From JAEINY01 sp942490535 (GTDB lineage: Bacteria > Bacteroidota > Bacteroidia > Bacteroidales > Marinilabiliaceae): a stretch of 64,000 nucleotides of DNA. The stretch spans positions 310,001 through 374,000 of the forward strand of contig CALNXQ010000004.1 in NCBI GenBank assembly GCA_942490535.1, in the 5' to 3' direction. The position numbers were made by a program, and so were the translations under genes. A model generated the notes under the pieces. It was not told the origin of the DNA and did no database searches. It saw only the letters and a program-made list of their open reading frames with translations. Positions 26,643 through 35,833 of the stretch are shown piece after piece (positions within the stretch are counted from its first letter, which is position 1; each line of letters opens with the position of its first letter).

Positions 26643-27427
26643 GTGTGCGCCCGGCATGGGCATTAACTTTAGGGTGTAAGTCCCGAACAGGCAGAGGTAA
26701 ACTGTACTGTTAGCAAGTGACAAGTGTTACATCGTGAGGTGTCGCATGAAGATTATTTACGATTGATTAACGAGTAAATACCGACTGCAAAATCCTGTAC
26801 TGATGAACAAGAATCGCCTATTAAGGCGGGTGTTTGCTTTGGATGAGATGGCACGTCACATCGAAGTCCGTTATTTACCACTTAGCAAGCTACGTAGATG
26901 CGGCAGGGATAGGAGGACAGTTAGTGTCATTACCCGGGGATATCTCGCTGATCACGTGTTGATGTAGGTGAGAAGTCAGCGTTCGACTGAGCTCACGCCG
27001 AAGTCCGAGGTCATAGTACTTGACGGGACACGAGCCGCACAGAGGAATGCGGAGGGCTCACAAGTTAAGGAAGGACTGAACGTTAAACGCTTCGGATTAT
27101 ATTGCAATTCGTGTGGAGCATTGAAGGTAGTGTCCGAGCTCTTCATGGCATTCCTTTAATCTCAAAGCAGCAAGAAGAATTTGTAAATGCTGGAACGGAT
27201 AGTAAGTAAATGGGGATTCACGGGAAGAGGGGAATGGCATGTGGTTCAAAGCCCAATTCTCCAAACTACCATAACCAACGAGCGCTTGCAAAAGCGCGGA
27301 TTTATCCCGACCGCCAGTATCTACCAAAGATTCGGCCATGTTTGACGAACCGCCGTATACCGGCCGGTACGTACGGTGGTGTGAGTGGGTGGAGATACGA
27401 AGCTATTTCGTATCTTGCTCTATTCGA
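26643..27427 (+). mobile_element. ORF-less group II intron
   Basis: The 5' end GTGTGCGCCCGGCATGGGC fits bacterial group II introns; GTGCG two bases later is an alternative. AGGGTGTAAGTCCCGAAC and TGTACTGTTAGCAAGTGAC are typical domain I text. Domain V is at 27349-27380 and domain VI ends CTCTATTCGAT. The whole element is about 785 bp and contains no reverse transcriptase, so it needs a maturase in trans or is dead. Its 3' part is repeated at 24121. The open frames within it (26968, 27210) are not genes. Confidence 0.85.
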
Positions 27428-27456
27428 TTAGCGACAATAATTAAATCATAATTTAA

Positions 27457-29157
27457 ATGAAAAATCTAGTTTTATTAAGTATTTCAATCATGATATTCCT
27501 ATTTGCGGTTTCATGCAAAAAGGAAGAAATGGACACAACATCACCCGTAATCAATATCTTAAAACCAACAGAAGATCAGGTAGTAGGGAGTATATTTGAG
27601 TTAATATATAGCATAGTTGAGGATCAACTTGATTCAGCTACAGTTTTCATTAAAAATACCAATATATTAAGCGTCAATGAATTATCTTCAAGAGTTAGCA
27701 TAAATACAGAAATAATAAAGGAAGGAGAGTACTATCTTAAATTACATGCTGTAGATCTTTCAGGTAATGTAGGTTTGGATAGTGTGAAAATAATTATCGA
27801 TCATCCAGATACAGAAATCCCTTTAATTTCAAAAATGACACCAGGTAATGGTGAAGTCTTTTATGATTTAATTAATGTTGAAATAGAAGCTTCTGATAAT
27901 GAAGGTATTTCAAAAGTTCAATTGTACTTTAAAGATGCATTGCAGGGTGAACTAGAAAATGCACCCTATTCTTTTACAGTAGATGTTAAGTCCTTTCGAA
28001 ATGGAACTTATGAACTCAAGGCTATTGTGGCTGATATTGAAGGAAATACATCCATCTCAACAAGAGAAGTCATTGTAATTACCGAACCTGTATTAGAAAA
28101 GCCCATAGAATTCAGTGCATCAAAAGGAGATTATTGGAATTCAATTTTACTGAAATGGCAACCTGTACCACAAGCTAGTTCCTATGAAATATATAAACTT
28201 GATCCAGTTTCAGAAGAATTTCATTTAATAGGGACATCTAGTAGTAATGAGTTTTTGGATCAATTTCAAGAATTAGAAGATCCTTTAACTGATATTTTTT
28301 ATAAAATTCGCGCGTTCAATTCAAATATCGAATTTGGAGATTATTCTGATTTGGATTATGGATACTACACAGGAAGAAGTTATGACATGATTCTTTCATT
28401 TGGAAAAAGAGGTTCTAATCCAGGTGATTTTGTTTTCTCAGAACATGTAACAGTCGACTTGGATGGGAATTTTTATATATCTGAAACTAATTACCTGCCA
28501 TCGATCCAAAAGTTCTCATCAGACGGCACATTTATTGAAAAATACTATTCCTGCGGAGCTCCTAGAGCATTCAAATTGCTACCGAATAATGAAGCTCTTA
28601 TCGCCTGTTCTTCTGAAAATATGATTAAAATAATAGATCAAAATAAAAATATAATAAGAGAATGGGGAGGATCAGGGAGTGGGAATGGGCAGTTCCATTA
28701 CTTCCGTCAAGTTGCTGTTGATGAAGAAACCCTATTCATTGTAGATCATTCTAATCACAGAATTCAAAAAATGGATATAAATGGCAATTTCATTTCAAAA
28801 TGGGGCAGTGAGGGAACTGGTGATGGCAATTTCACCTATCCTTGGGGTATAACGGTTTTCAAAAACATGGTGGTCGTAAGTAGCGACAAACGTTTACAAT
28901 TTTTTACCAAAGACGGAACTTTTATTAAATCGTGGAGTTTTAATAACTCTCTTTATGATTTGGTAGCAGATGATGAATTTATTTATGTAGCTGCTGGAAG
29001 TGCTGTACTTAAGATTGACGAAGACAGACATTTCACTGATAAAATTGGAGATGGGGATTTTAGTGTTGCAATTGGATTGACTTTGAAGACAAATGGTGAC
29101 GTGGTGGTAATGGACACCTATGATAGAAAGTTGAAAGTTTATAGAAAAAATGAATAA
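27457..29157 (+). CDS. NHL-repeat lipoprotein with Ig-like and fibronectin domains (cassette gene)
   Basis: This 566-residue surface protein has a lipoprotein signal with Cys at FAVSCKKEE. Two Ig-like modules follow (DTTSPVINILKP..., TEIPLISKMTPGNGEVF...; about 25-205), then a fibronectin type III-like module (about 212-305). The C-terminal half is a beta-propeller of NHL-type repeats (SFGKRGSNPGDF, WGGSGSGNGQFHYFRQVAVD, WGSEGTGDGNFTYPWGITV). It is likely a ligand-binding protein on the cell surface. It is unusually large for a cassette. Boundaries are ATTAGCGACA (27427) and TGTCGATAAC (29165). Confidence 0.85.
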   Translation: MKNLVLLSISIMIFLFAVSCKKEEMDTTSPVINILKPTEDQVVGSIFELIYSIVEDQLDSATVFIKNTNILSVNELSSRVSINTEIIKEGEYYLKLHAVDLSGNVGLDSVKIIIDHPDTEIPLISKMTPGNGEVFYDLINVEIEASDNEGISKVQLYFKDALQGELENAPYSFTVDVKSFRNGTYELKAIVADIEGNTSISTREVIVITEPVLEKPIEFSASKGDYWNSILLKWQPVPQASSYEIYKLDPVSEEFHLIGTSSSNEFLDQFQELEDPLTDIFYKIRAFNSNIEFGDYSDLDYGYYTGRSYDMILSFGKRGSNPGDFVFSEHVTVDLDGNFYISETNYLPSIQKFSSDGTFIEKYYSCGAPRAFKLLPNNEALIACSSENMIKIIDQNKNIIREWGGSGSGNGQFHYFRQVAVDEETLFIVDHSNHRIQKMDINGNFISKWGSEGTGDGNFTYPWGITVFKNMVVVSSDKRLQFFTKDGTFIKSWSFNNSLYDLVADDEFIYVAAGSAVLKIDEDRHFTDKIGDGDFSVAIGLTLKTNGDVVVMDTYDRKLKVYRKNE

Positions 29158-29164
29158 CCGAAAA

Positions 29165-29400
29165 TGTCGATAACAATATATCAAAAATATAAGTGGCTCA
29201 GTGGTTTGCAAGGCGTTTGCTCATTTAATCAGCTCCGCCAAATCTGTGATTTGACTGTTTGTTTTAAAGCAATAAATTTGTGTCAAAACGCAAATTTGGC
29301 TCAGTGCAAATTGACAGGTAAGAGCTTCGAGACAACTTAAGTTGTTTGTAATCAATATTGTGGAAAATTATAACAAGCATAATACATACTATTTAGCGAC
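29165..29400 (+). other. attC-like separator with several inverted repeats
   Basis: The left core TGTCGATAAC (29165-29174) matches the preceding cassette start. The rest carries CCAAATC/GATTTG and AATTTG/CAAATT pairs and repeated GGCTCAGTG text. The right core is not certain; ATTTAGCGACA just before the next ATG resembles the start of the previous cassette. No gene is seen. Confidence 0.5.
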
Positions 29401-30576
29401 ATGATTAAAAGACTAAATTTTTTAACCCTTATTTCTATTCTATTGTTATTATCAACACATCTTTGGTCGCAAACGACAAAGGTAATAGATGAAATAATGC
29501 TTGAAGATTATACTATACAAGTAGTATTTTATGACCCTTATTTGAATTTAATTGAACAAACGCCTGAATTTGAAAGGCTTGATTCTCTTTGGCAATTAAA
29601 GATTTGGGATGAATATTTACTGAACAATGTAATATTTGATTTTCAATTAACTCAAAATGAAAAGATATTAAAGCATTATATTTTAAGAGGTAATCCATCA
29701 AAGACTGTTGAGATATTGAATCTACCTCGAAATACAATATATCAACTTGATATTGTTAATCATAAATCAAATATAAATTATTACAATGCGCTAGATTATC
29801 AAGAAGATATAAGCCTCAAAATTGACAAGCTAAGTTTTTATGGTACACTGTTTGACAAAATGGAACTAATTGAAGAAATGATTAGTTCTGGTCAGAGATT
29901 GATTGCCTATAATTTATTTGGACGTCATAGATTACCAATTCAGTATAATACTGTTCAATATAGTGTTTTAGGAATTATTGCAGATGATTTATATGGAGTA
30001 ATACCAGAAGACATGATTGCCAAAGATGAAGAATTATATAATAATAAGTTCTTCGATTATCAGCAATGTATTAGTGAGTATTATCAAATCGACCGGATTG
30101 AGAAAATCTATATTAGAAGATATAATTCTGATGGTACAATTCAAGATGAGTTTCCTAGAATTGAAATTTCTAAGGATATTAAAAGTAATTTGAATAATAT
30201 GTCAGGTATATTAGGTGTAAGCACTTTGCCTTGCTTTCATTCTTCTGATACAGCTATACTCATTAGTACCACAGACACAACAAATGTTTATTCTATTAAA
30301 ACAAATAACAATATAGCAGTAGATAAGTATCTTCAAAAAATTATTGTAACGAAGAATAAAAACAATGAAATATCTAAAATAGAAGCCAAACGTCTTATTC
30401 ATGCTTCTTCAATCCAAGGAGATTTTGTCATAAAGGAAAACTATATGGCCTGTTTTAAACGATTTGACAATAAATGTGTATTACCTTATTTGCTTTTATC
30501 TTCAGAAATTGATGATAAAGATTTTGATAGACCTAAGTCTGTAATTGAACTTGATTATTTATTTTATAGAAAATAA
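29401..30576 (+). CDS. Exported protein of unknown function (cassette gene)
   Basis: This 391-residue protein has a signal peptide (MIKRLNFLTLISILLLLSTHLWSQ). It is AT-rich, mixed alpha/beta, and has no recognisable family, repeats or catalytic motif. Features such as RIEKIYIRRYNSDGTIQDEF suggest beta-rich segments. It is followed after 6 bp by the attC-like site at 30583, whose left core CCATAAC lacks a clear partner at the start of this cassette, so its left boundary may have been rearranged. Confidence 0.6.
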   Translation: MIKRLNFLTLISILLLLSTHLWSQTTKVIDEIMLEDYTIQVVFYDPYLNLIEQTPEFERLDSLWQLKIWDEYLLNNVIFDFQLTQNEKILKHYILRGNPSKTVEILNLPRNTIYQLDIVNHKSNINYYNALDYQEDISLKIDKLSFYGTLFDKMELIEEMISSGQRLIAYNLFGRHRLPIQYNTVQYSVLGIIADDLYGVIPEDMIAKDEELYNNKFFDYQQCISEYYQIDRIEKIYIRRYNSDGTIQDEFPRIEISKDIKSNLNNMSGILGVSTLPCFHSSDTAILISTTDTTNVYSIKTNNNIAVDKYLQKIIVTKNKNNEISKIEAKRLIHASSIQGDFVIKENYMACFKRFDNKCVLPYLLLSSEIDDKDFDRPKSVIELDYLFYRK

Positions 30577-30582
30577 AAACTT

Positions 30583-30679
30583 GCCATAACATCTAGAGCT
30601 GAATGAATCCTCATGATCCAAAAAAACCCGCACCAAAATCTGATACAGGATTCATTTTGCTCTTTGTTGGACCTTACCC
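30583..30679 (+). other. attC-like site, close copy of 23938
   Basis: GCCATAACATCTAGAGCTGAATGAATCC to TTGTTGGACCTTACCCGGCC matches 23938-24036 and the similarity runs on to about 30733. The right core is CTTACCC, with the G of GTT changed to C, so it may no longer recombine. Confidence 0.75.
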
Positions 30680-30735
30680 GGCCAAAAGGAATTTCAATGG
30701 TTTTGCCTGGTGTATTTGATAATTTTTGAAAGCAT

Positions 30736-31089
30736 TTCCCATTTTTTGTGAGCGGATGCCAATAAGCAGGCGCACTTACCTCTGTGAGTACGCCTACTTA
30801 TCACCTCAAGTACGCCAACTTAATGCCACCTTTTCAGCAAGCGACCCAGGCGGGTTGGCCTGCCAGGGACGCCTGTCCAGTCACCACGCACCATAATCTA
30901 CTAACAATCTTTGTTATTTAGTCAAATTAATATAATTTTAGGGGGTGTTTATTTACTGAATGGCCACTATTGCGGTATATTTTGGTAATTGAATAGATTA
31001 GGTGTTCATAAATCACTTATTTGGAGTTTTATGTGCACCTTGAACCAAAGAGAAATGAAATGTATAGGCCATGGTCTATTTAAAAACGT
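30736..31089. repeat. Second copy of the non-coding segment at 15287-15704
   Basis: TTCCCATTTTTTGTGAGCGG to CCATGGTCTATTTAAAA matches the first copy, with a deletion in the short-repeat cluster. It ends at the GTTGCCACAC core (31088) that opens the thioredoxin cassette. No gene from 30577 to 31247. Confidence 0.85.
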
Positions 31090-31247
31090 TGCCACACATT
31101 CCCCATATCGTACTGAAAATTTAGGATTTTACCCTATCATTATAAATATTGTTTCTGTATGAATTTTAAAATAAATAGGTAAAATTAATTGATATCTGCA
31201 AGCTTGAATATCCTTTTAGATTAAATTGAAAACTATTAAAAATAAAT

Positions 31248-31868
31248 ATGAAGTATTTACTATTTGTATCTCTTTTCTGTTGTCAATTATTAACTAGTCA
31301 GAATAATATCGATAAGTGTGATTCCATGATTATTTCTCACAATGAGCTTCAACAGTTAAAACCTATCAAAGGACTTGGACTAATTAGTGGGGATGATAAA
31401 CTTAATAGAAAAAGGAAGTATATTCTTTCAAAGTATAAGGTAGCTAAAAAGGGAGATATAGCTCATGATTTTGCTGCTATTAACGCGCAAGGTGACTCTG
31501 TCAAATTTTCTATTGTGAAGGATAAATTTAAACTTCTAGTCTTTACTCATTCATATTGTATGCCATGTATCAAATCTATAGACGAGTTAAGAATGATACA
31601 TGAAGATTATAATAATAGACTAGTATTGATTAGTTTTTATAGAGATAGAGAGATGAAATCAATGTTGGAAACAATTAAAAAAGAAAATATTCCTTGGATG
31701 TGTTTATGGGATGGTCAAGAATATTCTAGCAGTACAGTGATAAAATATGGAGTAGAAGGAATACCGATGTTTTTTTTAATTGATAAGAAGGGGATTATTG
31801 TTGATTCATGGATGGGTTATGGAGAAGGGAGAATAAAAGAACGAATAAGTAATATAGTAGAATTGTAA
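31248..31868 (+). CDS. TlpA-like thioredoxin-fold protein (cassette gene)
   Basis: A 206-residue exported protein with a signal peptide ending near LTSQ. A thioredoxin-like domain (about 68-206) carries the redox pair C104-MP-C107 and the cis-proline block GIPMFFLIDKKG. Members of this class reduce or resolve disulfides in the periplasm. The cassette is exactly bounded by GTTGCCACAC (31088) and its reverse complement GTGTGGCAAC (31888), so it is one of the cleanest units in the array. The reductant partner is unknown. Confidence 0.85.
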   Translation: MKYLLFVSLFCCQLLTSQNNIDKCDSMIISHNELQQLKPIKGLGLISGDDKLNRKRKYILSKYKVAKKGDIAHDFAAINAQGDSVKFSIVKDKFKLLVFTHSYCMPCIKSIDELRMIHEDYNNRLVLISFYRDREMKSMLETIKKENIPWMCLWDGQEYSSSTVIKYGVEGIPMFFLIDKKGIIVDSWMGYGEGRIKERISNIVEL

Positions 31869-31887
31869 TGTTTAATAAAGAATAACG

Positions 31888-32023
31888 TGTGGCAACAAAC
31901 CGCAATAAAGAATGCCTGGCAGAGGCTGACTTTGGGAGTTCAGCTCCCGCGCGGGCAAAAGCGAAATTAGGAAAGTGAATATACCACACGCAGCGGCACA
32001 CTTCATGCGGCAAGACGTTGGGG
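31888..32023 (+). other. attC-like recombination site, intact
   Basis: GTGTGGCAAC (31888-31897) pairs with the cassette start at 31088. Internal GTGTGG/CCACAC and GGGAG/CTCCC stems lead to CACTTCATGCGGCAAGAC and the right core GTTGGGGGC (32017). This is the best reference for the site family shared with 18634 and 25348. Confidence 0.75.
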
Positions 32024-32153
32024 GCAAATAGAAACAGGTATACTGTAAAGGCTATTTATTAATGTTGGTATGATAGATAGATATATCAAGTTAATGGCTA
32101 CAATAGCTTTGGAAATGTTATTAAAAAAATAATAATTATAGACATATCATATT

Positions 32154-34763
32154 ATGAATAGATTTTTACTCATTTTAGCATCACTAACTTTACTCTTTAG
32201 TTTAAATGCACAAATTATTGAATTTGAGCCCATATTAGCTCCTTCAGAAAGTAATAACATTTCCTTTATGGGAATGGATGTGGGTGAATCAGCCATTGCC
32301 GATATAGATAACGATAATGATTTAGATATTATTATAATTGGGGCAAATGGTAATGGTCACTACGTCACTAACCTATATGAAAATGATGGAAAAGGAAACT
32401 TTACGATAGTCCTAAACACTCCTTTTGACGGTGCTCGGTCTGGATCTGTTGAATTTGCAGATGTTGATAACGACACCGATATGGATGTGTTAATTTCAGG
32501 ACAACACAGTAATTATTCAGACTATACAAAATTGTATAAGAATGATGGAGATGGAAATTTTACATTGGTTGAAAATACATCTTTTGAAGCCATAGGTTAT
32601 GGATCAATAACATTTGCAGATATAGATGGAGATGATGATTTAGATGTACTCTTAACAGGAGATAGTATTACCAAGCTCTATTTGAACGACGGGCAAGGTA
32701 ACTACTCTGAAAGTAGTAATGTTTTTCCTGGAGTTACATATTCTTATGCAGACATGGCCGATGTAGATGGAGATATGGATGTTGACATTATCCTTACCGG
32801 ACGAAATACCCAAAATAGAAGAATAACAAAACTTTATATAAATGATGGTACCGGCATTTTTACTGAAGATATTAGTTCATCCTCAATATTCGAGCAAGTA
32901 TATTTTAGCTGTGTTTTTTTTGGTGACGCTGATGGTGACATGGATAATGACCTACTTATAATTGGGACTAATACCTTTAACCAAAAAGTAACAAAACTAT
33001 ATCTGAATGATGGGCAGGGAAACTTTTCTTTAGATACAAGTAATTCCTTTACAGGCGTTTCATCTGGTACCGTTTTCTTTGCTGATTTAGATAATGATGG
33101 TGACAACGATATTTATCTTGCTGGTAATTATAATTCTTCGGGGAATAAGCTGGCTAAGATTTATGAAAACAATGGGGGGAAATTTACTGAGATTATTCAC
33201 ACCTCTTTTGATTTGGTAACTACAGGTAGTGCAATTGCCAAAGACATAGATGGAGATAGTGATTTAGACATAATAACAACAGGTTCTACTAATCGATATA
33301 CAAATTGTAAATACGTAAACGAATTCAGGTCTTCAAATATCTTTCTTAATCAAGGTAATATGACCTTTAATAGGGTATCTGGTTGCTCCATTAAAGATTT
33401 TGATAATTGTGTTTTTGATTATGCGGATATTGACTCTGATGCAGATGTAGATGTTGTAATAGCCGGAGAATCGGAAGACGGATTACGAATAATTACGTAT
33501 ACCAACGATGGTAATGGAAACTTTTCTGAACAAGGGAATACCTTGCTACAAGGGAGCTTTTTTTATGGTACAGTTGACCTTGCAGATATTGATGGAGATA
33601 ATGACCAGGATTTATTAATTACGGGTGAGGATAATGATACAATACTAAAGACCAAATTATATTTAAATAATGGAAGTGGTGAATTTGAAATTGTAAGTAA
33701 CACTCCTTTTATTGGAATTGAATATAGCACATCGTCCTTTTTTGATATTGATAATGATGGTGACTTGGATTTATTACTTACTGGGGAAACAGAGGCATAT
33801 GCGTCAGAAGCAAGATTGTATAAAAATGATGGAACCGGTACTTTTACAGAAGTAATTAATATTCCTTTTGAAGGCGTGCGAAACGGCTCTGTTGCTATTT
33901 CTGATATTGATGATGATAATGATCTGGATGTTTTAATAGCAGGTTCAAAGTGCGTAAGAAGAGATGAGTATAATACGTCATGCACCTCTGGTATTAACCT
34001 GTATACCAATGATGGTTTAGGAAATTTCACAATGTCTTCTCATTATCCGTTTCCTAATACAATGAATTGTACAGTTACATTTGCAGATATTGACAATGAC
34101 AATGATCAGGATTTGTTATTAACCGGAGATGGCACAAATTATAGAAAATACGCAACAATATTTAAGAATAATGGCTCTGGTTCTTTCTCTGAAGACACAA
34201 GCCTTTCTCTTACCGGTGTTAATGAAGGCTCTGTTTCTTTCGGTAATTTGGATGGAGATGAATACATTGATCTGGTAATCGCCGGATATAATGTGGACAA
34301 GAAAGAAATAACCAAATTATATCAAAACAATGGCAATGGTGGATTTTTAGAAGTAGAAAACGTTACAATGGATGGTTTCAGTAGAGGATGTGTAGCATTT
34401 ATGGATGTTGATAATGATGGTGACGATGATGTTTTAACCTCTGGTAGTGGATTTACAAAATTATATAGGAATACAACAGAAAGTAGTATTTCTACAGATG
34501 TTGATGCATTTCAATATCAGTTGGCAAACAGTGGTAATATTACTCTAGCACCAAATCCTACAAAAGGAAATATTACAATTAACCTAAATAGTACAGAGAA
34601 AGTAAGTATACAAGTATTTAATTCTTTTGGTACAATATGCATTGAAGATAAAGAAGTTAATACCATTGAATATAATTTGAGAATAAATGGAACTCCTGGA
34701 ATATACTTTGTTAAAATATCCACAACACAAGGAGAGAAGATAATAAAAGTAATCAAAAAATAA
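32154..34763 (+). CDS. FG-GAP/VCBS repeat protein with T9SS sorting domain (cassette gene)
   Basis: This 869-residue secreted protein has a signal peptide ending LFSLNAQ. About a dozen repeats of roughly 60 residues follow, with calcium-binding-like DxDxDxDxD loops (ADIDNDNDLDIIIIG, ADVDGDMDVDIILTG) and the companion KLYxNDGxGNF strands; these form beta-propellers. The last 80 residues (LAPNPTKGNITINL to GIYFVKISTTQGEKIIKVIKK) are a type IX secretion sorting domain. It is exported to the surface or medium. At 2.6 kb it is very long for an integron-type cassette. A terminator follows. Confidence 0.92.
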   Translation: MNRFLLILASLTLLFSLNAQIIEFEPILAPSESNNISFMGMDVGESAIADIDNDNDLDIIIIGANGNGHYVTNLYENDGKGNFTIVLNTPFDGARSGSVEFADVDNDTDMDVLISGQHSNYSDYTKLYKNDGDGNFTLVENTSFEAIGYGSITFADIDGDDDLDVLLTGDSITKLYLNDGQGNYSESSNVFPGVTYSYADMADVDGDMDVDIILTGRNTQNRRITKLYINDGTGIFTEDISSSSIFEQVYFSCVFFGDADGDMDNDLLIIGTNTFNQKVTKLYLNDGQGNFSLDTSNSFTGVSSGTVFFADLDNDGDNDIYLAGNYNSSGNKLAKIYENNGGKFTEIIHTSFDLVTTGSAIAKDIDGDSDLDIITTGSTNRYTNCKYVNEFRSSNIFLNQGNMTFNRVSGCSIKDFDNCVFDYADIDSDADVDVVIAGESEDGLRIITYTNDGNGNFSEQGNTLLQGSFFYGTVDLADIDGDNDQDLLITGEDNDTILKTKLYLNNGSGEFEIVSNTPFIGIEYSTSSFFDIDNDGDLDLLLTGETEAYASEARLYKNDGTGTFTEVINIPFEGVRNGSVAISDIDDDNDLDVLIAGSKCVRRDEYNTSCTSGINLYTNDGLGNFTMSSHYPFPNTMNCTVTFADIDNDNDQDLLLTGDGTNYRKYATIFKNNGSGSFSEDTSLSLTGVNEGSVSFGNLDGDEYIDLVIAGYNVDKKEITKLYQNNGNGGFLEVENVTMDGFSRGCVAFMDVDNDGDDDVLTSGSGFTKLYRNTTESSISTDVDAFQYQLANSGNITLAPNPTKGNITINLNSTEKVSIQVFNSFGTICIEDKEVNTIEYNLRINGTPGIYFVKISTTQGEKIIKVIKK

Positions 34764-34786
34764 ATTTCTAGCCGAAGAGCAGGTAT

Positions 34787-34825
34787 AGAGTCTGTCAATC
34801 TTAATTATTAAGACAGACTCTTTTA
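34787..34825 (+). terminator. Rho-independent terminator inside a cassette
   Basis: AGAGTCTGTC (34787-34796) pairs exactly with GACAGACTCT (34812-34821), followed by TTTT. It shows that the FG-GAP gene is its own transcription unit. Confidence 0.8.
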
Positions 34826-34944
34826 ATGACCTTGTAATGAATTATGATGTATTAATTAGTAGTAATAGTGATAATTTAAAGGTAAATTGATATTCATTGT
34901 GGTACTAGGAGTTTGTCGGACTTGTCTCATTAAGCCCCTGAGAG

Positions 34945-35028
34945 TTTGCCCCCATTATGTATACGTAATGGGGGGAGTTCTCGCAGACGCGGCACAAGCC
35001 GACACGTCATGTGGCTGATCCGTTAGAC
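34945..35028 (+). other. attC-like recombination site
   Basis: TTTGCCCCCA (34945-34954) is the exact reverse complement of TGGGGGCAAA at 32019. CCCCCATTA/TAATGGGGG forms an adjacent hairpin. The right arm CACGTCATGTGGCTGATCC matches the CACTTCATGCGGCAAGAC arm of other sites, and the core is GTTAGAC (35022), a full GTTRRRY match. Confidence 0.7.
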
Positions 35029-35089
35029 CCAAATGGAGAATTCAATAACAAAGTGAACCAACTACAATTCTAACAATTGATATAACAAA

Positions 35090-35830
35090 ATGAGAGTTGC
35101 AATAGCACAAATCGAGGCAATAAAAGGAAACATTGAGAAAAATATAGAAAATCACTTAAAGTGGATACAGCATGCAATTCAGAATAATGCGGATATGGTG
35201 GTTTTTCCGGAATTGTCATTAACTGGTTATGAACCTGATTTAGCCGTGCGTCTTGCTACCAATCAAGATGATACACGATTGGATGAGATGCAAGGCCTAA
35301 GCGATAAGAATAATATCACCATTGGTGTTGGATTGCCAACACGAAAAGACGGGAAGGTATTTGTTAGTATGATTATTTTTCAACCCCATAAGGCGCGCAT
35401 AACCTATTCCAAGCAGTATTTATATCCACCGGAAAAATCGGTTTTTACAGCCGGTAAAGATCCATTGGTTCTTACTTTAGAAACAGAAGTGGTATCCCCG
35501 GCCATTTGCTATGAAACGTCGAATAAGGCACATTTTGAGTATGCAAGCCAAAATAATGCCACCATTTATATAGCAAGTGTATTAAGTTCTATTGGAGGCA
35601 TTGAGACTGAACTAAAAAAACTATCGGACATAGCTAAGACTAAAAGGATGGTGACATTCATGGCAAATTATGTGGGCGAATCAGGAGGATATGAATGTGC
35701 CGGAAAATCATCGGTTTGGAATACGAAAGGAGAATTAATTGGGCAACTCGGGGATAAGAACGAAGGGGTGCTGCTATTTGATACACTAACAAAAGAAATA
35801 AAAACGGCTGCCGATAAACCGCCATATTAA
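35090..35830 (+). CDS. Carbon-nitrogen hydrolase (nitrilase superfamily; cassette gene)
   Basis: A 246-residue cytosolic hydrolase with the full catalytic triad of the superfamily: E41 in FPELSLTGYE, K108 in YSKQYLYP and C140 in AICYETSN. These enzymes cleave amides or nitriles through a cysteine thioester. The branch is that of small aliphatic amidases; the substrate is unknown. GC content is higher than most cassettes. It follows the GTTAGACCC core, and only a weak complementary end (CTGGCTAAG, near 35834) follows it, so it may mark the old end of the array. Confidence 0.9.
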   Translation: MRVAIAQIEAIKGNIEKNIENHLKWIQHAIQNNADMVVFPELSLTGYEPDLAVRLATNQDDTRLDEMQGLSDKNNITIGVGLPTRKDGKVFVSMIIFQPHKARITYSKQYLYPPEKSVFTAGKDPLVLTLETEVVSPAICYETSNKAHFEYASQNNATIYIASVLSSIGGIETELKKLSDIAKTKRMVTFMANYVGESGGYECAGKSSVWNTKGELIGQLGDKNEGVLLFDTLTKEIKTAADKPPY

Positions 35831-35833
35831 TTA

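Noticed and set aside
26968..27431. Small ORFs in the second group II intron
   Set aside because: They fall in structured intron RNA, are partly repeated in the 24121 fragment with changes that keep RNA pairing, and lack RT motifs.
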